DNA from: Paraburkholderia largidicola
GTDB lineage: Bacteria; Pseudomonadota; Gammaproteobacteria; Burkholderiales; Burkholderiaceae
Assembly: GCF_013426895.1 (NCBI RefSeq)
Contig: NZ_AP023178.1
Location: 1-58,022, forward strand
Length of the DNA stretch: 58,022 nt
Direction of reading: 5' to 3'
In this document: piece by piece, positions 15,804 through 23,861 of the stretch
How positions within the stretch are numbered: position 1 is the stretch's first letter
Layout: every line of letters begins with the position of its first letter
Notes under the pieces: generated by a model
The model's database searches: none
What the model saw: the letters and a program-made list of their open reading frames with translations, nothing else
Told to the model about the DNA's origin: nothing
Made by a program: the position numbers and the translations under genes

Positions 15804-18800
15804 TCATCGCTCAATACCCGGATCTGGATCCGGCTCAGGGCCCGGCTCGATGTCACGTGTTTGTCCGTCCTGCTGGGGACGCAAAGCGTCGCGAGCAATT
15901 TTGCGGATAGCCTGCTCTCGTGCACGCTCGCGCTCATTTCGCTCCTGTTCCTGCGCATCAAGCATCGCGCGATGGCCGCGCATCACGTCGTTCAGTTCGG
16001 GTTCGGAAAACTCGATTCGCATGTTGCGTTGCGCGGCCACGCGCGCAGCGGCATGGCGAAAGTCTTCCGGTCCCTTCAATTCAAGAACATTCCCAAACTT
16101 CTTCTGTGCGAGCATCAAGCCTAGCTCGATCGCGGTGTCGTCAGCCTCCCACATCCGTAGCGAATGCCCTTCGTCATCAAGAACGGCCTTACCGTCCTGC
16201 CGATAGGTGACATCGCCGTTCTGGTGTACATCGTGCGTTACGCTCGTGCCGCGATAGATGATCGCGTTCGGCTGCTGTGGCTGTACTGGCTCGATGCGTG
16301 CGGCCGGCGCTGGATCCACTCGCCGGCCGACACGCTGCACGCGGCGCAGCTCGTGTAGCGCCCGCTCGTCGCCCGCTTGCGCACGCTCCGCAAGAAATTC
16401 GCGGTAGTGGTCATCAATACGGTAGCGCGTCGACGCCTTCAACGCGTCGCGCTCGATGGCGATAGCTTCGCGCAAAGCGGCTTCCTGCTCGATGCGCTGC
16501 ATGCGAGCGACCGACAGCGCGGCCTTCTTGTCGGCCGCCGATAGCGCCGGGTTGTCGATGATCTGCGAGCGCTGACGCGTAAAGACATCGCGGATGCTCG
16601 ATTTGCGGGCGCGCTCACTGGCGCCCTGGTCGAGCCAGCGATTGCGGAAGTCGACCAGCTGCTGATTTCGATGCTCCTGGTATTCGCGCCAGAAAAGCTT
16701 TTGCGGCGTCTGACGCGCGAGATAGTCAGGGTCGTTGCGCATCTGCTCGTGGTAGGTGTCGCGCAAGATGCGCGAGGCCTCCGACCACGGCAGATTCATT
16801 TCCTTCGTCAGAAAGTCGGAGACGTTCAGGTTGCGGTTTCCGGCTCGGATCCGATCGGAGCCATCGCGCCCACGCGTGATGCTGTACTTGTCGATCAGAA
16901 CGCCATGCGAATGAGCGAGCGACGCAAGCAGGCGGCTTGCGTCGAGCTGTTGACGGATCTCCTGAAACTCGCTGCGCGGGCCAGCTGCGCGCTGTTGACG
17001 CTGCTCGTGCAGATTGCGTTCGAGCTGGTCTAGCATCGTATCTGCTGCCCGGCCCGTCGCGGTGTTTCGCGCGCGCCGTGGCCGTTGCCACGTCGACGGT
17101 AACGAAACCTCATCGCGCAGTGCCGGCGGCCGTCCTCTGCGCGATCGAGCGCCGCCCTTCCCTACTTCGAATTCTGCTGCAAGCCGGTCTGATTGCGCGC
17201 GGCTCATCTTCGATCGGCGGGCGCGCGACGGAGCTGGTACGTCAGACCTCGGGTGCAGTGACGGCGTATCGGAAAGCCTCGGCGTGCGGTGAAGAGATTC
17301 CGGCCGGCTTCGGCGGTCAAAACCGGGCGGCAATTTCCCGCCTCCCTTCAAGCGGTCATAGCTGCGGCTGAGCTTCGCTGCTGTCGCCGCATTCATCGCG
17401 CGCTGCTCGGTGGCCGTCGACTGCGCATAGCGCTCATACTCAACGGCCAACTCATAGCGCCAGTGCGAGCCTAAGCCTCGTCCTGCTGGTTCCGTGCTGC
17501 CGCTTCTTCCTCGGCCAGCGCTACGCCATCGCAATGCGTCAACGGCTGAGGATCGGTCGTTTCCCAGCTGATACGGTGCAAGATCCGGCAATAGCACTTG
17601 ACTTCGCGCGTGCTCGCCATCCAGACCGATGCCTTGCAAATCTCGCATACCGTCTCGGGATTCGGCCGGCGTCCCGCGTCGATCTGCATCAAGGTCATAC
17701 TCGTGATCGAGGTCGAGGCCTGCGGCGGCGGTGCGCTCCGCTTCGCGCGCTTGCTCGGGTTCGACTGTGTGCCGCCCTGGCTCGTATACCCGTGAAGTTC
17801 CCCGTCCCCGTCCACCATAGGTTCTTCCCATGCCGAAGTCGATTCGTCTGCTGGATGCGTCATTTATGCCCTCGTTGTCGTAGCGTTGATAGAACCTGCT
17901 TTCGCGCTCGGCCAAAACCTGCTGCTGTTCTTCGGCCGACATCTCCCGATAGCGCGCGCGAAATGCGCCATTCAGGTACTTCACTTCTTTCGATCGCACG
18001 TTCTCCCACTCTTGAATGAGCGCGAGCAAAGGTGCGGGTGTGGCCTGCGGATCGCCGGCCGCATCGTACTGCGGCTTGTACCGCGCATTCAGTGCTTCAT
18101 TCTTTTGATCGGCCGTCAGTTCGACAAACTCGCGCGAGAACACGTATTCCTTCAGGTTGATACCGCGCGGCGCGCCGTCCAGCTTCACGTTTTCGTACTC
18201 GCCTGGCTTGCCGGCGTTACGCGTGCGTGTCTCGCCAAACTCGGCAAGCACGGTCTTGAAATCGTCGTAGCTTCGGATGTCGCGCGACATGACCGCTTCG
18301 AGGATCCGCGCCTTGGCGTCACTGTTCGATCCTTCGAAGACATCGCCCTTGTACCGGCTAATCATTTCAGACGCGTCGGTGAATTCCACGCGCCGGTTGT
18401 CCTTCGGACTGGCGAGCCCGTACTTGTGATTGATGTGTTCCTGGAAGGCGTCGATAAACTTCGTATTCGTGTCGACCAGCCCGAACGGTTCAAGGCGCGT
18501 GCCGCTAAGAAGGTTGGTGGCGGGAATGACGATGTGAACGTGCGGCTTGCGCTCTACCGGCTCGCCGTTCTTCCGGTTCGTGTATGCCTTGATTTTCGGT
18601 AGGTGCGCTTCTGCGTACATCACATATTCGCTGGGCTCGTAAGCGGCGAACGCAAAGCGCTCAAACTCGCGCACGATGTCCTGCAGCACTTCCGGCGCAA
18701 CGTAGTCTTCTTTAAATGAAAGCGTGACCGTCAGATACCGCTCTGCGTCGGTGTCGATCGACTCGATGATGTCGTGCGTCAGCTGCAGATCGCCGGCCAG

Positions 18801-18908
18801 CATCACGCGCTCGTCCATCTCGTCGCGCTGCATGTCGCGGTCTTTCTTCTGGCCGTCCTCAAGATAGTCTTTGATGCCGGCGTGATACCCGCGCACCCTA
18901 ATCAGCAT
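15804..18908 (-). CDS. Relaxase with C-terminal LPD7 domain
   Basis: A 1034-residue conjugative relaxase that should nick oriT and lead the strand into the recipient. Residues 1-180 form the presumed catalytic domain: an early Tyr-containing RVRGYHAGIKDYL, a DEMDERVMLAGDLQLT stretch and the metal-binding RKPHVHIVIPATNL. Residues about 330-640 are charged, Arg/Ser-rich and probably disordered. Residues about 900-990 (IIYRGTSVTHDVHQNGDVTY ... AQKKFGNVLELKG) are an LPD7 domain, seen in polyvalent proteins and relaxases. It overlaps the MobC-like gene by 11 bases. The exact MOB class is not certain to me; a MOBP-like group is likely. Confidence 0.8.
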   Translation of the reverse strand: MLIRVRGYHAGIKDYLEDGQKKDRDMQRDEMDERVMLAGDLQLTHDIIESIDTDAERYLTVTLSFKEDYVAPEVLQDIVREFERFAFAAYEPSEYVMYAEAHLPKIKAYTNRKNGEPVERKPHVHIVIPATNLLSGTRLEPFGLVDTNTKFIDAFQEHINHKYGLASPKDNRRVEFTDASEMISRYKGDVFEGSNSDAKARILEAVMSRDIRSYDDFKTVLAEFGETRTRNAGKPGEYENVKLDGAPRGINLKEYVFSREFVELTADQKNEALNARYKPQYDAAGDPQATPAPLLALIQEWENVRSKEVKYLNGAFRARYREMSAEEQQQVLAERESRFYQRYDNEGINDASSRRIDFGMGRTYGGRGRGTSRVYEPGRHTVEPEQAREAERTAAAGLDLDHEYDLDADRRGTPAESRDGMRDLQGIGLDGEHARSQVLLPDLAPYQLGNDRSSAVDALRWRSAGRGRSGSTEPAGRGLGSHWRYELAVEYERYAQSTATEQRAMNAATAAKLSRSYDRLKGGGKLPPGFDRRSRPESLHRTPRLSDTPSLHPRSDVPAPSRARRSKMSRAQSDRLAAEFEVGKGGARSRRGRPPALRDEVSLPSTWQRPRRARNTATGRAADTMLDQLERNLHEQRQQRAAGPRSEFQEIRQQLDASRLLASLAHSHGVLIDKYSITRGRDGSDRIRAGNRNLNVSDFLTKEMNLPWSEASRILRDTYHEQMRNDPDYLARQTPQKLFWREYQEHRNQQLVDFRNRWLDQGASERARKSSIRDVFTRQRSQIIDNPALSAADKKAALSVARMQRIEQEAALREAIAIERDALKASTRYRIDDHYREFLAERAQAGDERALHELRRVQRVGRRVDPAPAARIEPVQPQQPNAIIYRGTSVTHDVHQNGDVTYRQDGKAVLDDEGHSLRMWEADDTAIELGLMLAQKKFGNVLELKGPEDFRHAAARVAAQRNMRIEFSEPELNDVMRGHRAMLDAQEQERNERERAREQAIRKIARDALRPQQDGQTRDIEPGPEPDPDPGIER

Positions 18909-19251
18909 GATTCAGGCTCGTCTTGAGGTAGCGCGCGATGATCTGCAGCTGGTACAGCAGCTGGTCGTAAGTGGCCTCGGACAGCTTGCCCTGCAGATGG
19001 TCCGAGTTCGCGCGGTGCGCGATCTGGTTAATGTTGTTGCTGGTCTTCGCGAAGATCTGCAGCATGCGCTTGCGATCGACGCTCGCTTTCGGCCGCGCAA
19101 TAACCTTGGTCTTGTTGGTCAGCACGGCCTGCCGGAAAAACTCGGACTGCGTGAGCCCCGATTCCGCGACCTTCGCTAGATAGGCTTCACGATCGGCCGG
19201 CGTAAGTCGGAACGCGATCGGCTTGCCCAATCCCCCCTGATGCTTCGGCAT
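18898..19251 (-). CDS. mobC: MobC/NikA-like relaxosome protein
   Basis: The 117-residue protein starts with a basic segment and a ribbon-helix-helix-like unit (KPIAFRLTPADREAYLAK), then QIFAKTSNNINQIAHRANS, the hallmark of MobC/NikA relaxosome accessory proteins. These bind oriT and help the relaxase open the nic region. The Met at 19251 is chosen because the longer frame to 19326 runs into the oriT region. The 3-prime end overlaps the relaxase start. Confidence 0.8.
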   Translation of the reverse strand: MPKHQGGLGKPIAFRLTPADREAYLAKVAESGLTQSEFFRQAVLTNKTKVIARPKASVDRKRMLQIFAKTSNNINQIAHRANSDHLQGKLSEATYDQLLYQLQIIARYLKTSLNHAD

Positions 19252-19324
19252 CTTTTCTTCCCCACTTGTTCTAGCGCGAGAGCGCTGCCAAGCCAATGTC
19301 GCCACGTAGGGCGATCGGTTTTCC

Positions 19325-19420
19325 ACGCGGCTTTAGCCGCGGGGGTTTCAAAGGGGGAACCCCTTTGGCACGGGGTATTTTACGAGGCGCGTAGCGCCTT
19401 GTAAACATACCCGTCGTGCC
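19325..19420. other. Candidate oriT: three nested hairpins
   Basis: Between the MobC-like gene and the 11-bp repeats lie CGCGGCT/AGCCGCG (about 19326-19341), CAAAGGGG/CCCCTTTG (about 19350-19367) and a long interrupted dyad from 19367 to 19420. The last pairs GGCACG..GGGTAT..TTTAC.AGGCGC with GCGCCT.GTAAA.ATACCC..CGTGCC around a GTA loop, with one bulge and one mismatch. A dyad next to divergent relaxase and accessory genes is the usual oriT layout. The nic position is not identified. Confidence 0.65.
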
Positions 19421-19447
19421 TCGAACCGCCTCCGATTCTGTCGTCCT

Positions 19448-19553
19448 CGGGTTGAAAAACGGTTGAGCGGCACGGAATCACGGTTGAAAAACGGTTGAAC
19501 GAAGCGAACACGGTTGAATCACGGGTGAAAGATGGTGGAATGGCGGTAGAATC
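19448..19553 (+). repeat. 11-bp direct-repeat array (ACGGTTGAA core)
   Basis: ACGGTTGAA-like cores start at 19448, 19459, 19480, 19491, 19510, 19521, 19532 and 19543. Most intervals are 11 bases, about one helical turn, and the copies decay toward the right (ACGGGTGAA, ATGGTGGAA, GCGGTAGAA). The layout suggests a filament of one protein on one DNA face, next to oriT and upstream of the gene at 19583. Confidence 0.7.
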
Positions 19554-19582
19554 GCCGGAACCCGTCTTTCTGTGGCTTCGCC

Positions 19583-20020
19583 ATGACTCCAGAAGAATTT
19601 ATGCAGGCCAATCCGCCCGACCTACCGGCTCGATACCCGGCCTCGAAACTGGAGCCTCATCGAGCGGCAATCGAAAAGCTCCGGTCGGCTGACTACTCTT
19701 TACAGCAGATCCGCGCGTATCTGGAGCAATGCGGCGTCACCGTCTCCGTTCAGATGGTGTCTAAATTCCTCCGTGGCCGGGACGCGTCGCCACGCAAGGC
19801 GAAGACGCGCGGCGAAGCTCGCGCGTCTTCGCCTACGCCAGCGTCCGACCAACAGCCCGAGCCTCCCTCTCCCGCTGGCGCTTCCGTCGCGCATAAAACG
19901 CGCGACGAAATCGCGGCGGAAAACCCCGCCCTACGCGCCAAAGACATCGAAGAACGGTACGTCGACCAGTTCGCAACCGCCACACAAAACCCACTGTTGC
20001 GGCGGCGCAAAGCGCCCTAG
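19583..20020 (+). CDS. Putative oriT-binding accessory protein with helix-turn-helix
   Basis: The 145-residue protein has an N-terminal DNA-binding region (IEKLRSADYSLQQIRAYLEQ followed by VTVSVQMVSKFLRGR, a helix-turn-helix pattern). A disordered Pro/Ser-rich linker (about 75-105) and a short basic C-terminal helix follow. It is divergent from mobC across the oriT region, so a relaxosome role like that of TraK/TraJ-type proteins, and binding to the adjacent 11-bp repeats, are reasonable inferences. No enzyme motif is visible. Confidence 0.55.
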   Translation: MTPEEFMQANPPDLPARYPASKLEPHRAAIEKLRSADYSLQQIRAYLEQCGVTVSVQMVSKFLRGRDASPRKAKTRGEARASSPTPASDQQPEPPSPAGASVAHKTRDEIAAENPALRAKDIEERYVDQFATATQNPLLRRRKAP

Positions 20021-20329
20021 CCTGCGCAGCCGGAACGCACGCGCCAGAAAAAAAGCAGCTTTGCAGTGAGAGGGGGTTGCGTGGCGTGTCGCCTCGGGGC
20101 GCGCGCTCGTGGTCATACCCGCTACTCGGTCCAGGGGCCGCGCTGCGCCGCGCGACAAAGGGCGGCACTCACGCAGAGCCGCCGTCGCTCTCCGTCGCTT
20201 CGGCGCAGGCCTGGACACTCCTAACGCTAGTCGCCCGAACGCGGGCCGCGCAAGTTTTTGCGGGAAATGTGCAAAAATTTGCTGTTGACATACTTGACAA
20301 CACTCGACAGTGTTGGCATAATTGTCAAC
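20021..20329. other. Gene-free stretch ending in the tumE promoter
   Basis: I see no gene in this GC-rich stretch; the first 230 bases hold nothing I can interpret. The promoter and operator of the toxin-antitoxin genes are at its right end. Confidence 0.4.
20294..20322 (+). promoter_or_regulatory. Promoter and operator of tumE-tumA
   Basis: TTGACA (20294-20299), 17 bases, CATAAT (20317-20322). The spacer holds the perfect dyad CAACACT-CGAC-AGTGTTG (20298-20315), and a wider GTTGACA/TTGTCAAC dyad flanks the promoter. This is a typical site for autorepression by the antitoxin. Confidence 0.75.
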
Positions 20330-20617
20330 ATGAAAGCCACTCCTCTCCTGAATCAACGCCGCGCCATCGACGCTCATTCGTTTGCGAGTCTCGTCGTGTG
20401 GCAATTGCCGGAACCCGTACCGGGCAGCACGCACCTGTACAAGTACAGCCTGGCGTATATCGTTAGCCGGGTTTGCGTTCTCCGGTACGACAATGAACGC
20501 GGCAAGGGCGATCATCGCCATTGGGGAGAAGTGGAAACACCCTATGTCTTCACCACGCCTGAACAGCTTATTGCTGATTTCTGGTCGGACATTGCCACTT
20601 GGAGGGCGTCACCATGA
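20330..20617 (+). CDS. tumE: TumE-family toxin (DUF6516)
   Basis: The 95-residue protein matches TumE-type toxins: FASLVVWQLPEPVPGSTHLYK, VCVLRYDNERGKGDHRHWG and FTTPEQLIADFWSDI. These toxins pair with TumA antitoxins in addiction modules that stabilise plasmids. The ATG lies only 8 bases after the -10 box, so the leader is very short or absent. The antitoxin gene starts within its stop codon (ATGA at 20614). Confidence 0.8.
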   Translation: MKATPLLNQRRAIDAHSFASLVVWQLPEPVPGSTHLYKYSLAYIVSRVCVLRYDNERGKGDHRHWGEVETPYVFTTPEQLIADFWSDIATWRASP

Positions 20618-20961
20618 ACACAGTAACCCTCGGCGTCGATACTGAAGACGCCGTTTCGGCCCGCTTCGTTGCCGCCATGAAGGGCGAGCCGCAAGGGGCC
20701 TTTATCACCTTCGCCACGCCGGAACTGCTGCTGCAGACGCTTACGCAGATGCGCTGGGAAATTCTCAAAAAGATGACCGGCGCGGGCAGGCTATCGCTGC
20801 GAGAGGTCGCGCGCCGCGTCGGTCGGGACGTTCGGCGCGTAAGCGATGACGTTCATGCGCTGCTCGATGTCGGCGTGCTGGAGCGCTGCGACGACGGCTC
20901 TATTGAATTTCCGTATGACGCGGTGCACGTCGATTTCACGTTTCAGGCTGAGGCTGCCTGA
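20614..20961 (+). CDS. tumA: TumA-like antitoxin, HTH DNA-binding protein
   Basis: The 115-residue protein has a helix-turn-helix (LSLREVARRVGRDVRRVSDD) followed by a wing-like C-terminus, as in the HVO_A0114-type DNA-binding partner of TumE. It should neutralise the toxin and repress the promoter at 20294. It overlaps the toxin gene by 4 bases; the toxin-first order is that of TumE-TumA pairs. Confidence 0.78.
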   Translation: MNTVTLGVDTEDAVSARFVAAMKGEPQGAFITFATPELLLQTLTQMRWEILKKMTGAGRLSLREVARRVGRDVRRVSDDVHALLDVGVLERCDDGSIEFPYDAVHVDFTFQAEAA

Positions 20962-20992
20962 CATTTGCTGCCTGGCGGTTTTGGGGATAACA

Positions 20993-21301
20993 ATGATTAA
21001 AACGCTCGTAATCGGCGCGCTCGCGCTCTCGATTGCCTCGGCCGCTTGCGCCTATGACCGGGGCGCGCATGCTGGCTGGCAGGTTCATCAACCGGCTCGA
21101 TTTATCGTGTCGGGCGTCCTTCGTAAAGACGGGACGGCAGACGTGATTAAACCGATCCACGCTATCGAAACGGCTGATACTGCTGACGCGGCTGTAGCGG
21201 CCTTCTCGCGCTCTGCGGGGCGGCAGTATCCCGGCTATACGCTCATCGGCACGTTAGCATCGCCAGTCCCGCCCGCCGGCACTTGCGAGAGCAGCATCTA
21301 A
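20993..21301 (+). CDS. Exported small protein
   Basis: A 102-residue protein with a signal peptide ending in ASAACA-YDRG, so probably periplasmic. It starts at ATG 20993 after GGGGATAA. The mature part has a single Cys near the C-terminus. No family recognised. It follows tumA by 31 bases. Confidence 0.5.
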   Translation: MIKTLVIGALALSIASAACAYDRGAHAGWQVHQPARFIVSGVLRKDGTADVIKPIHAIETADTADAAVAAFSRSAGRQYPGYTLIGTLASPVPPAGTCESSI

Positions 21302-21386
21302 CCAGGGCAGCAGGCGCGGCCTGCTGCTTTCCCGGTTGCTGCCGTCCTCTCAACGCCGAAACCGCTGAATGCCAGCAAGGGGAACC

Positions 21387-21572
21387 ATGAAAGTTGCGCT
21401 GCTTGTGATGGCGATATGTGCCTTAATCATCGGCACAGCACTAGCTGGAGCCTACCGATTGCATGCAGCCTGGCCGATTATCGGCGCGGGGCTGCTGGTT
21501 GTTTTCCTGTTCTGGATGCTCAAGGTATGGGACCGGATTGACCAAGCAATCGAGGCGAGTCAAGAGAACTAG
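21387..21572 (+). CDS. Small membrane protein
   Basis: A 61-residue protein with two adjoining hydrophobic helices and a charged C-terminal tail; AAGGGGAACC precedes the ATG. Function unknown. A perfect 16-bp palindrome lies 27 bases downstream. Confidence 0.5.
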   Translation: MKVALLVMAICALIIGTALAGAYRLHAAWPIIGAGLLVVFLFWMLKVWDRIDQAIEASQEN

Positions 21573-21599
21573 GAAAATGCTTTGTGAGAGCCAGTCAAT

Positions 21600-21615
21600 T
21601 TTCGCGTCCGCGAAA
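21600..21615. promoter_or_regulatory. 16-bp palindrome, copy 3
   Basis: Perfect TTTCGCG-TC-CGCGAAA, 29 bases upstream of the HTH gene at 21645, in a position to regulate it. Confidence 0.6.
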
Positions 21616-21644
21616 ATCGGCTGGCACACGCACGATAAAAGACC

Positions 21645-21974
21645 ATGAACGAAACAAATAGCGAAACCCGGCTGGACGCGATACGCCCGGCCACACTGTT
21701 GCTTGCAACAGATCCAGGCTATCGGAAACCGCATCCTTACGAGGTTCGCGCGCTGCTGAAGGTCACCAACATTACCGCCTCAGTGGCTGGCAAGATTACC
21801 GGGCGTCCCTCCAGAACCGTGCGCAAGTGGACAAGCGAAACCGATTCAGAGAACTATCAAGCCATTCCCTATTCGGCTTGGCGACTGCTCCTGCTCGAAA
21901 CCGGCCTGGTAACAGTCACGGGGGGATGGGCGTCGTTGAATGATGCACCCGATGATGTCGAGGGCGAGGCATAA
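21645..21974 (+). CDS. Plasmid HTH-type regulator, paralogue 1
   Basis: The 109-residue protein carries YEVRALLKVTNITASVAGKI, RPSRTVRKWTSE and IPYSAWRLLLLETGL. The same pattern (helix-turn-helix, R-x-WT, IPYAAWALL-x-x-AGL) recurs in the minus-strand gene at 22214, so the two are paralogues. They look like small DNA-binding regulators. The pair flanks the left edge of the leading-region gene cluster, so either could act on its repeated operators. Confidence 0.55.
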   Translation: MNETNSETRLDAIRPATLLLATDPGYRKPHPYEVRALLKVTNITASVAGKITGRPSRTVRKWTSETDSENYQAIPYSAWRLLLLETGLVTVTGGWASLNDAPDDVEGEA

Positions 21975-21984
21975 AACAAAACTG

Positions 21985-22000
21985 GCGCTTACGCGCCAGG
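21985..22000. terminator. Hairpin after the HTH gene
   Basis: TGGCGC-TTAC-GCGCCA with only a weak T run on the right (GGGTTGTTTTGC). A possible terminator between convergent genes. Confidence 0.35.
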
Positions 22001-22026
22001 GTTGTTTTGCAGTGGTGGATGCGGCC

Positions 22027-22194
22027 TTATCTGTCCGGGGTCGCTAGCATCAGAAAGCGTCCGACTGCGCAGAGTGCCAGATAAGAAGCGGCAAGCATCA
22101 TGCCTTTGAAGGCGGTAACGCTGCCCGTTGCGTGACTGAAAAGGCCCAGCACTAGCGCTGCGGCAATGGCCAGGAAAACAGATGCTTTGAACAT
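22027..22194 (-). CDS. Small membrane protein
   Basis: A 55-residue protein with two hydrophobic helices and a GGGAGGAAGT ribosome site directly before its ATG at 22194. The longer frame to 22347 would overlap the next gene and lacks a site. Function unknown; last gene of the minus-strand leading-region group. Confidence 0.5.
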   Translation of the reverse strand: MFKASVFLAIAAALVLGLFSHATGSVTAFKGMMLAASYLALCAVGRFLMLATPDR

Positions 22195-22213
22195 ACTTCC
22201 TCCCGTTGTGTGA

Positions 22214-22477
22214 TTAGTCGCGCGGCGCGTCCTGCTGTTGCAGCCATATCTGGCCCAATCCTGCCGCGTGGCAGAGCAAAGCCCAGGCGGCGTATGGAAT
22301 TCCTCTTTCGTCGCCGGTCCAGCGGCGTACCGACCTGTCATCGGCAACGCCCGTTAGCTGCGCTGCCCGAACGCCTGTCAGCCCTGCCCGATGCAATACC
22401 TCGGCAATGACTTCGCCAGTCGGGCGCTCCCACTTTTCCGCAAAGGGGCGCAGGTGTTCGGGTTTTAGCAGTGTCAT
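22214..22477 (-). CDS. Plasmid HTH-type regulator, paralogue 2
   Basis: The 87-residue protein resembles the 21645 product: VIAEVLHRAGLTGVRAAQLTG, then RSVRRWTGDERGIPYAAWAL. A CCAGAGGA ribosome site precedes the ATG. It lies downstream of ardB in the same direction, separated by 54 bases with a small hairpin, so it may be co-transcribed and may feed back on the shared operators. Confidence 0.55.
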   Translation of the reverse strand: MTLLKPEHLRPFAEKWERPTGEVIAEVLHRAGLTGVRAAQLTGVADDRSVRRWTGDERGIPYAAWALLCHAAGLGQIWLQQQDAPRD

Positions 22478-22531
22478 TCGATCCTCTGGTGAAAGCGTTA
22501 GCCGGGCTAATCGCCCGGCTGCTGTCGTCGT

Positions 22532-22957
22532 TTAGTCGATCGCCTTAAAGATCAGGCGGCGTTCCGGGTGCTGGTGCGCGTATTCGCGCAGCGCGTAATA
22601 CAACTCAATGTGTTCTTCAATCCCCGTCCGGTTGCAGAGCTGGCCCAAGGCAAAGAGACTCGCAATGATGCCTGCCGCATCCGGGGTAACGGAACCCTCG
22701 AAATAGTTTTCCGCGTTGCTCAGGTGAAAGGCTTGATCGTGGCTCGGCGCCATGTAGAAGCCGCTGTTGCTCAGCCGATAGAAATTCCAGTAACCGCCTG
22801 TGTACTGGTTCTCGCCCGCCAGGCGCTTCATCGAGCCGTACACATACGACTCAAACATGACAGCGTAGCGGCCAAAGAAGCTCGCCATCGTGGTAACGCG
22901 CGAGCCTTCAGCTACCAGGGCGGGTGTGATCGAAACGGTTTCGGTTTGGGTGTTCAT
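22532..22957 (-). CDS. ardB: ArdB/KlcA-family antirestriction protein
   Basis: The 141-residue protein has the family signature TMASFFGRYAVMFESYVY, GGYWNFYRLSNSGFYMAP, then SVTPDAAGIIASLFALGQL, and LREYAHQHPE near the end. ArdB/KlcA proteins inhibit type I restriction of incoming plasmid DNA. It is the first gene behind one of the four repeated promoter-operator-leader modules (operator 23015-23031), which fits early expression after transfer. Confidence 0.88.
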   Translation of the reverse strand: MNTQTETVSITPALVAEGSRVTTMASFFGRYAVMFESYVYGSMKRLAGENQYTGGYWNFYRLSNSGFYMAPSHDQAFHLSNAENYFEGSVTPDAAGIIASLFALGQLCNRTGIEEHIELYYALREYAHQHPERRLIFKAID

Positions 22958-23039
22958 CGGACTTTTCTCCGGGGGTGTGGCCTTGGCGGGATGCCCGGCC
23001 TTCAGGTTCTATATTAGGGCCATTGGCCCTATGTGTCAA
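22958..23039 (-). promoter_or_regulatory. Leading-region control module, copy 1 (ardB)
   Basis: On the minus strand: TTGACA (23034-23039), 17 bases, TAATAT. The spacer contains the dyad TAGGGCCA-A-TGGCCCTA (plus strand 23015-23031). A conserved leader follows, containing GAAGGCCGGGCAT, CCAAGGCCACACC and the CCCCGGAG ribosome site. The same module recurs at 24237, 24915 and 25383. Confidence 0.75.
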
Positions 23040-23046
23040 GCGATAT

Positions 23047-23062
23047 TTTCGCGGACGCGAAA
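23047..23062. promoter_or_regulatory. 16-bp palindrome, copy 4
   Basis: Perfect TTTCGCG-GA-CGCGAAA just upstream of the ardB promoter and next to the terminator of the gene at 23101. Confidence 0.6.
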
Positions 23063-23082
23063 AAAACCCGCATGTGCGGGTT
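23061..23082 (-). terminator. Rho-independent terminator
   Basis: Minus strand CCCGC-ACAT-GCGGG followed by seven T residues. It ends the transcript of the gene at 23101-23322 before the ardB promoter. Confidence 0.75.
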
Positions 23083-23100
23083 CGGTGTATTGCGGGCTGG

Positions 23101-23322
23101 CTAGGCGGGGGGCTGCTGCGAGCGAGGGTTAATCAATCGCTCTAGCCGTTCACTGTCTCCGTCTTCCTGCCAGCCTACTGTCAGGCTATACCAAAGCTGA
23201 TGAACCCCCATTGCCATGCAGCGCGATACGTTGTTGTCTGTTTCCTTGCTCATGTGACGGACGATCAGGCGTTCGGCTTCGCGAGTCATCTGCCCATACG
23301 TCCATCGCTTCGAGGTAGTCAT
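23101..23322 (-). CDS. Hypothetical leading-region protein
   Basis: A 73-residue soluble, helical protein starting at the ATG with GGAG 9 bases upstream. The segment MTREAERLIVRHMSKETDNNVSR is followed by a Trp-containing stretch (HQLWYSLTVGWQED). No family recognised. Position in an early-gene cluster suggests an establishment or anti-defence role, which is inference only. Confidence 0.5.
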   Translation of the reverse strand: MTTSKRWTYGQMTREAERLIVRHMSKETDNNVSRCMAMGVHQLWYSLTVGWQEDGDSERLERLINPRSQQPPA

Positions 23323-23341
23323 TAAATCTGCTCCGTGGTCT

Positions 23342-23443
23342 TTAGCCAAAGTATGCCAGCGCGGACAGAGTGGAAACGATCAGCAATGACGCTCCCATAA
23401 CAATTCGCTCTGCAAGCTCTACACGGTCAAAAACTTCTTTCAT
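23342..23443 (-). CDS. Possible 33-residue membrane peptide
   Basis: Short frame with an acidic amphipathic N-terminus (MKEVFDRVELAERIV) and a hydrophobic C-terminus (GASLLIVSTLSALAYFG). GGGACC is the only ribosome-site candidate. It fills the gap between 23322 and 23488. Confidence 0.35.
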   Translation of the reverse strand: MKEVFDRVELAERIVMGASLLIVSTLSALAYFG

Positions 23444-23487
23444 GTTGGTCCCGTTTTGTTATCGGCCCGCCTAAGCGGGCGCTGTCT

Positions 23488-23847
23488 TTAGAATCGGTAG
23501 TCGAGCGTATAAGCCTGCTCGTTGCACTCAACGATCAGCTGCCCGTTGCGATACGTTGCCCCTACTGCCCTGCCCCGTTTAACGTGAAAAACGGTCACGT
23601 ATCCGGTGTGGATTGCTGCATGCAACGCGGCGTTAAGCGCCGGGACGCTCGTCTGATGCCTGGCATGGAGACGGTTCCAGCGTGCGACAAAGCGATTTGC
23701 ACGGCTAAGGCTGGTGAAGTAGCGCACTGGCGTGGCGTCGGGTGTCTCAGACATCGAGCCCGCCAGATAGGAGCATTCGGCATCGTTCCAAACGCGGGAG
23801 ATAGCGAAACCCTGTTTCGCGTTGTGGCCGTGGACGATCAGGTGCAT
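23488..23847 (-). CDS. Hypothetical leading-region protein
   Basis: A 119-residue soluble protein with a beta-strand-rich start (MHLIVHGHNAKQGFAISRVW), a helical middle with LSRANRFVARWNRLHARH, and a strand-rich end. A GGGAGAGGG ribosome site precedes the ATG. It follows the gene at 23862 by 14 bases and so shares its promoter module. No family recognised. Confidence 0.5.
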   Translation of the reverse strand: MHLIVHGHNAKQGFAISRVWNDAECSYLAGSMSETPDATPVRYFTSLSRANRFVARWNRLHARHQTSVPALNAALHAAIHTGYVTVFHVKRGRAVGATYRNGQLIVECNEQAYTLDYRF

Positions 23848-23861
23848 GGTTTCCCTCTCCC

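Noticed and set aside
19448..19553. CRISPR-like array
   Set aside because: Units are 11 bases without spacers and no cas genes are present; it is a protein-binding repeat array.
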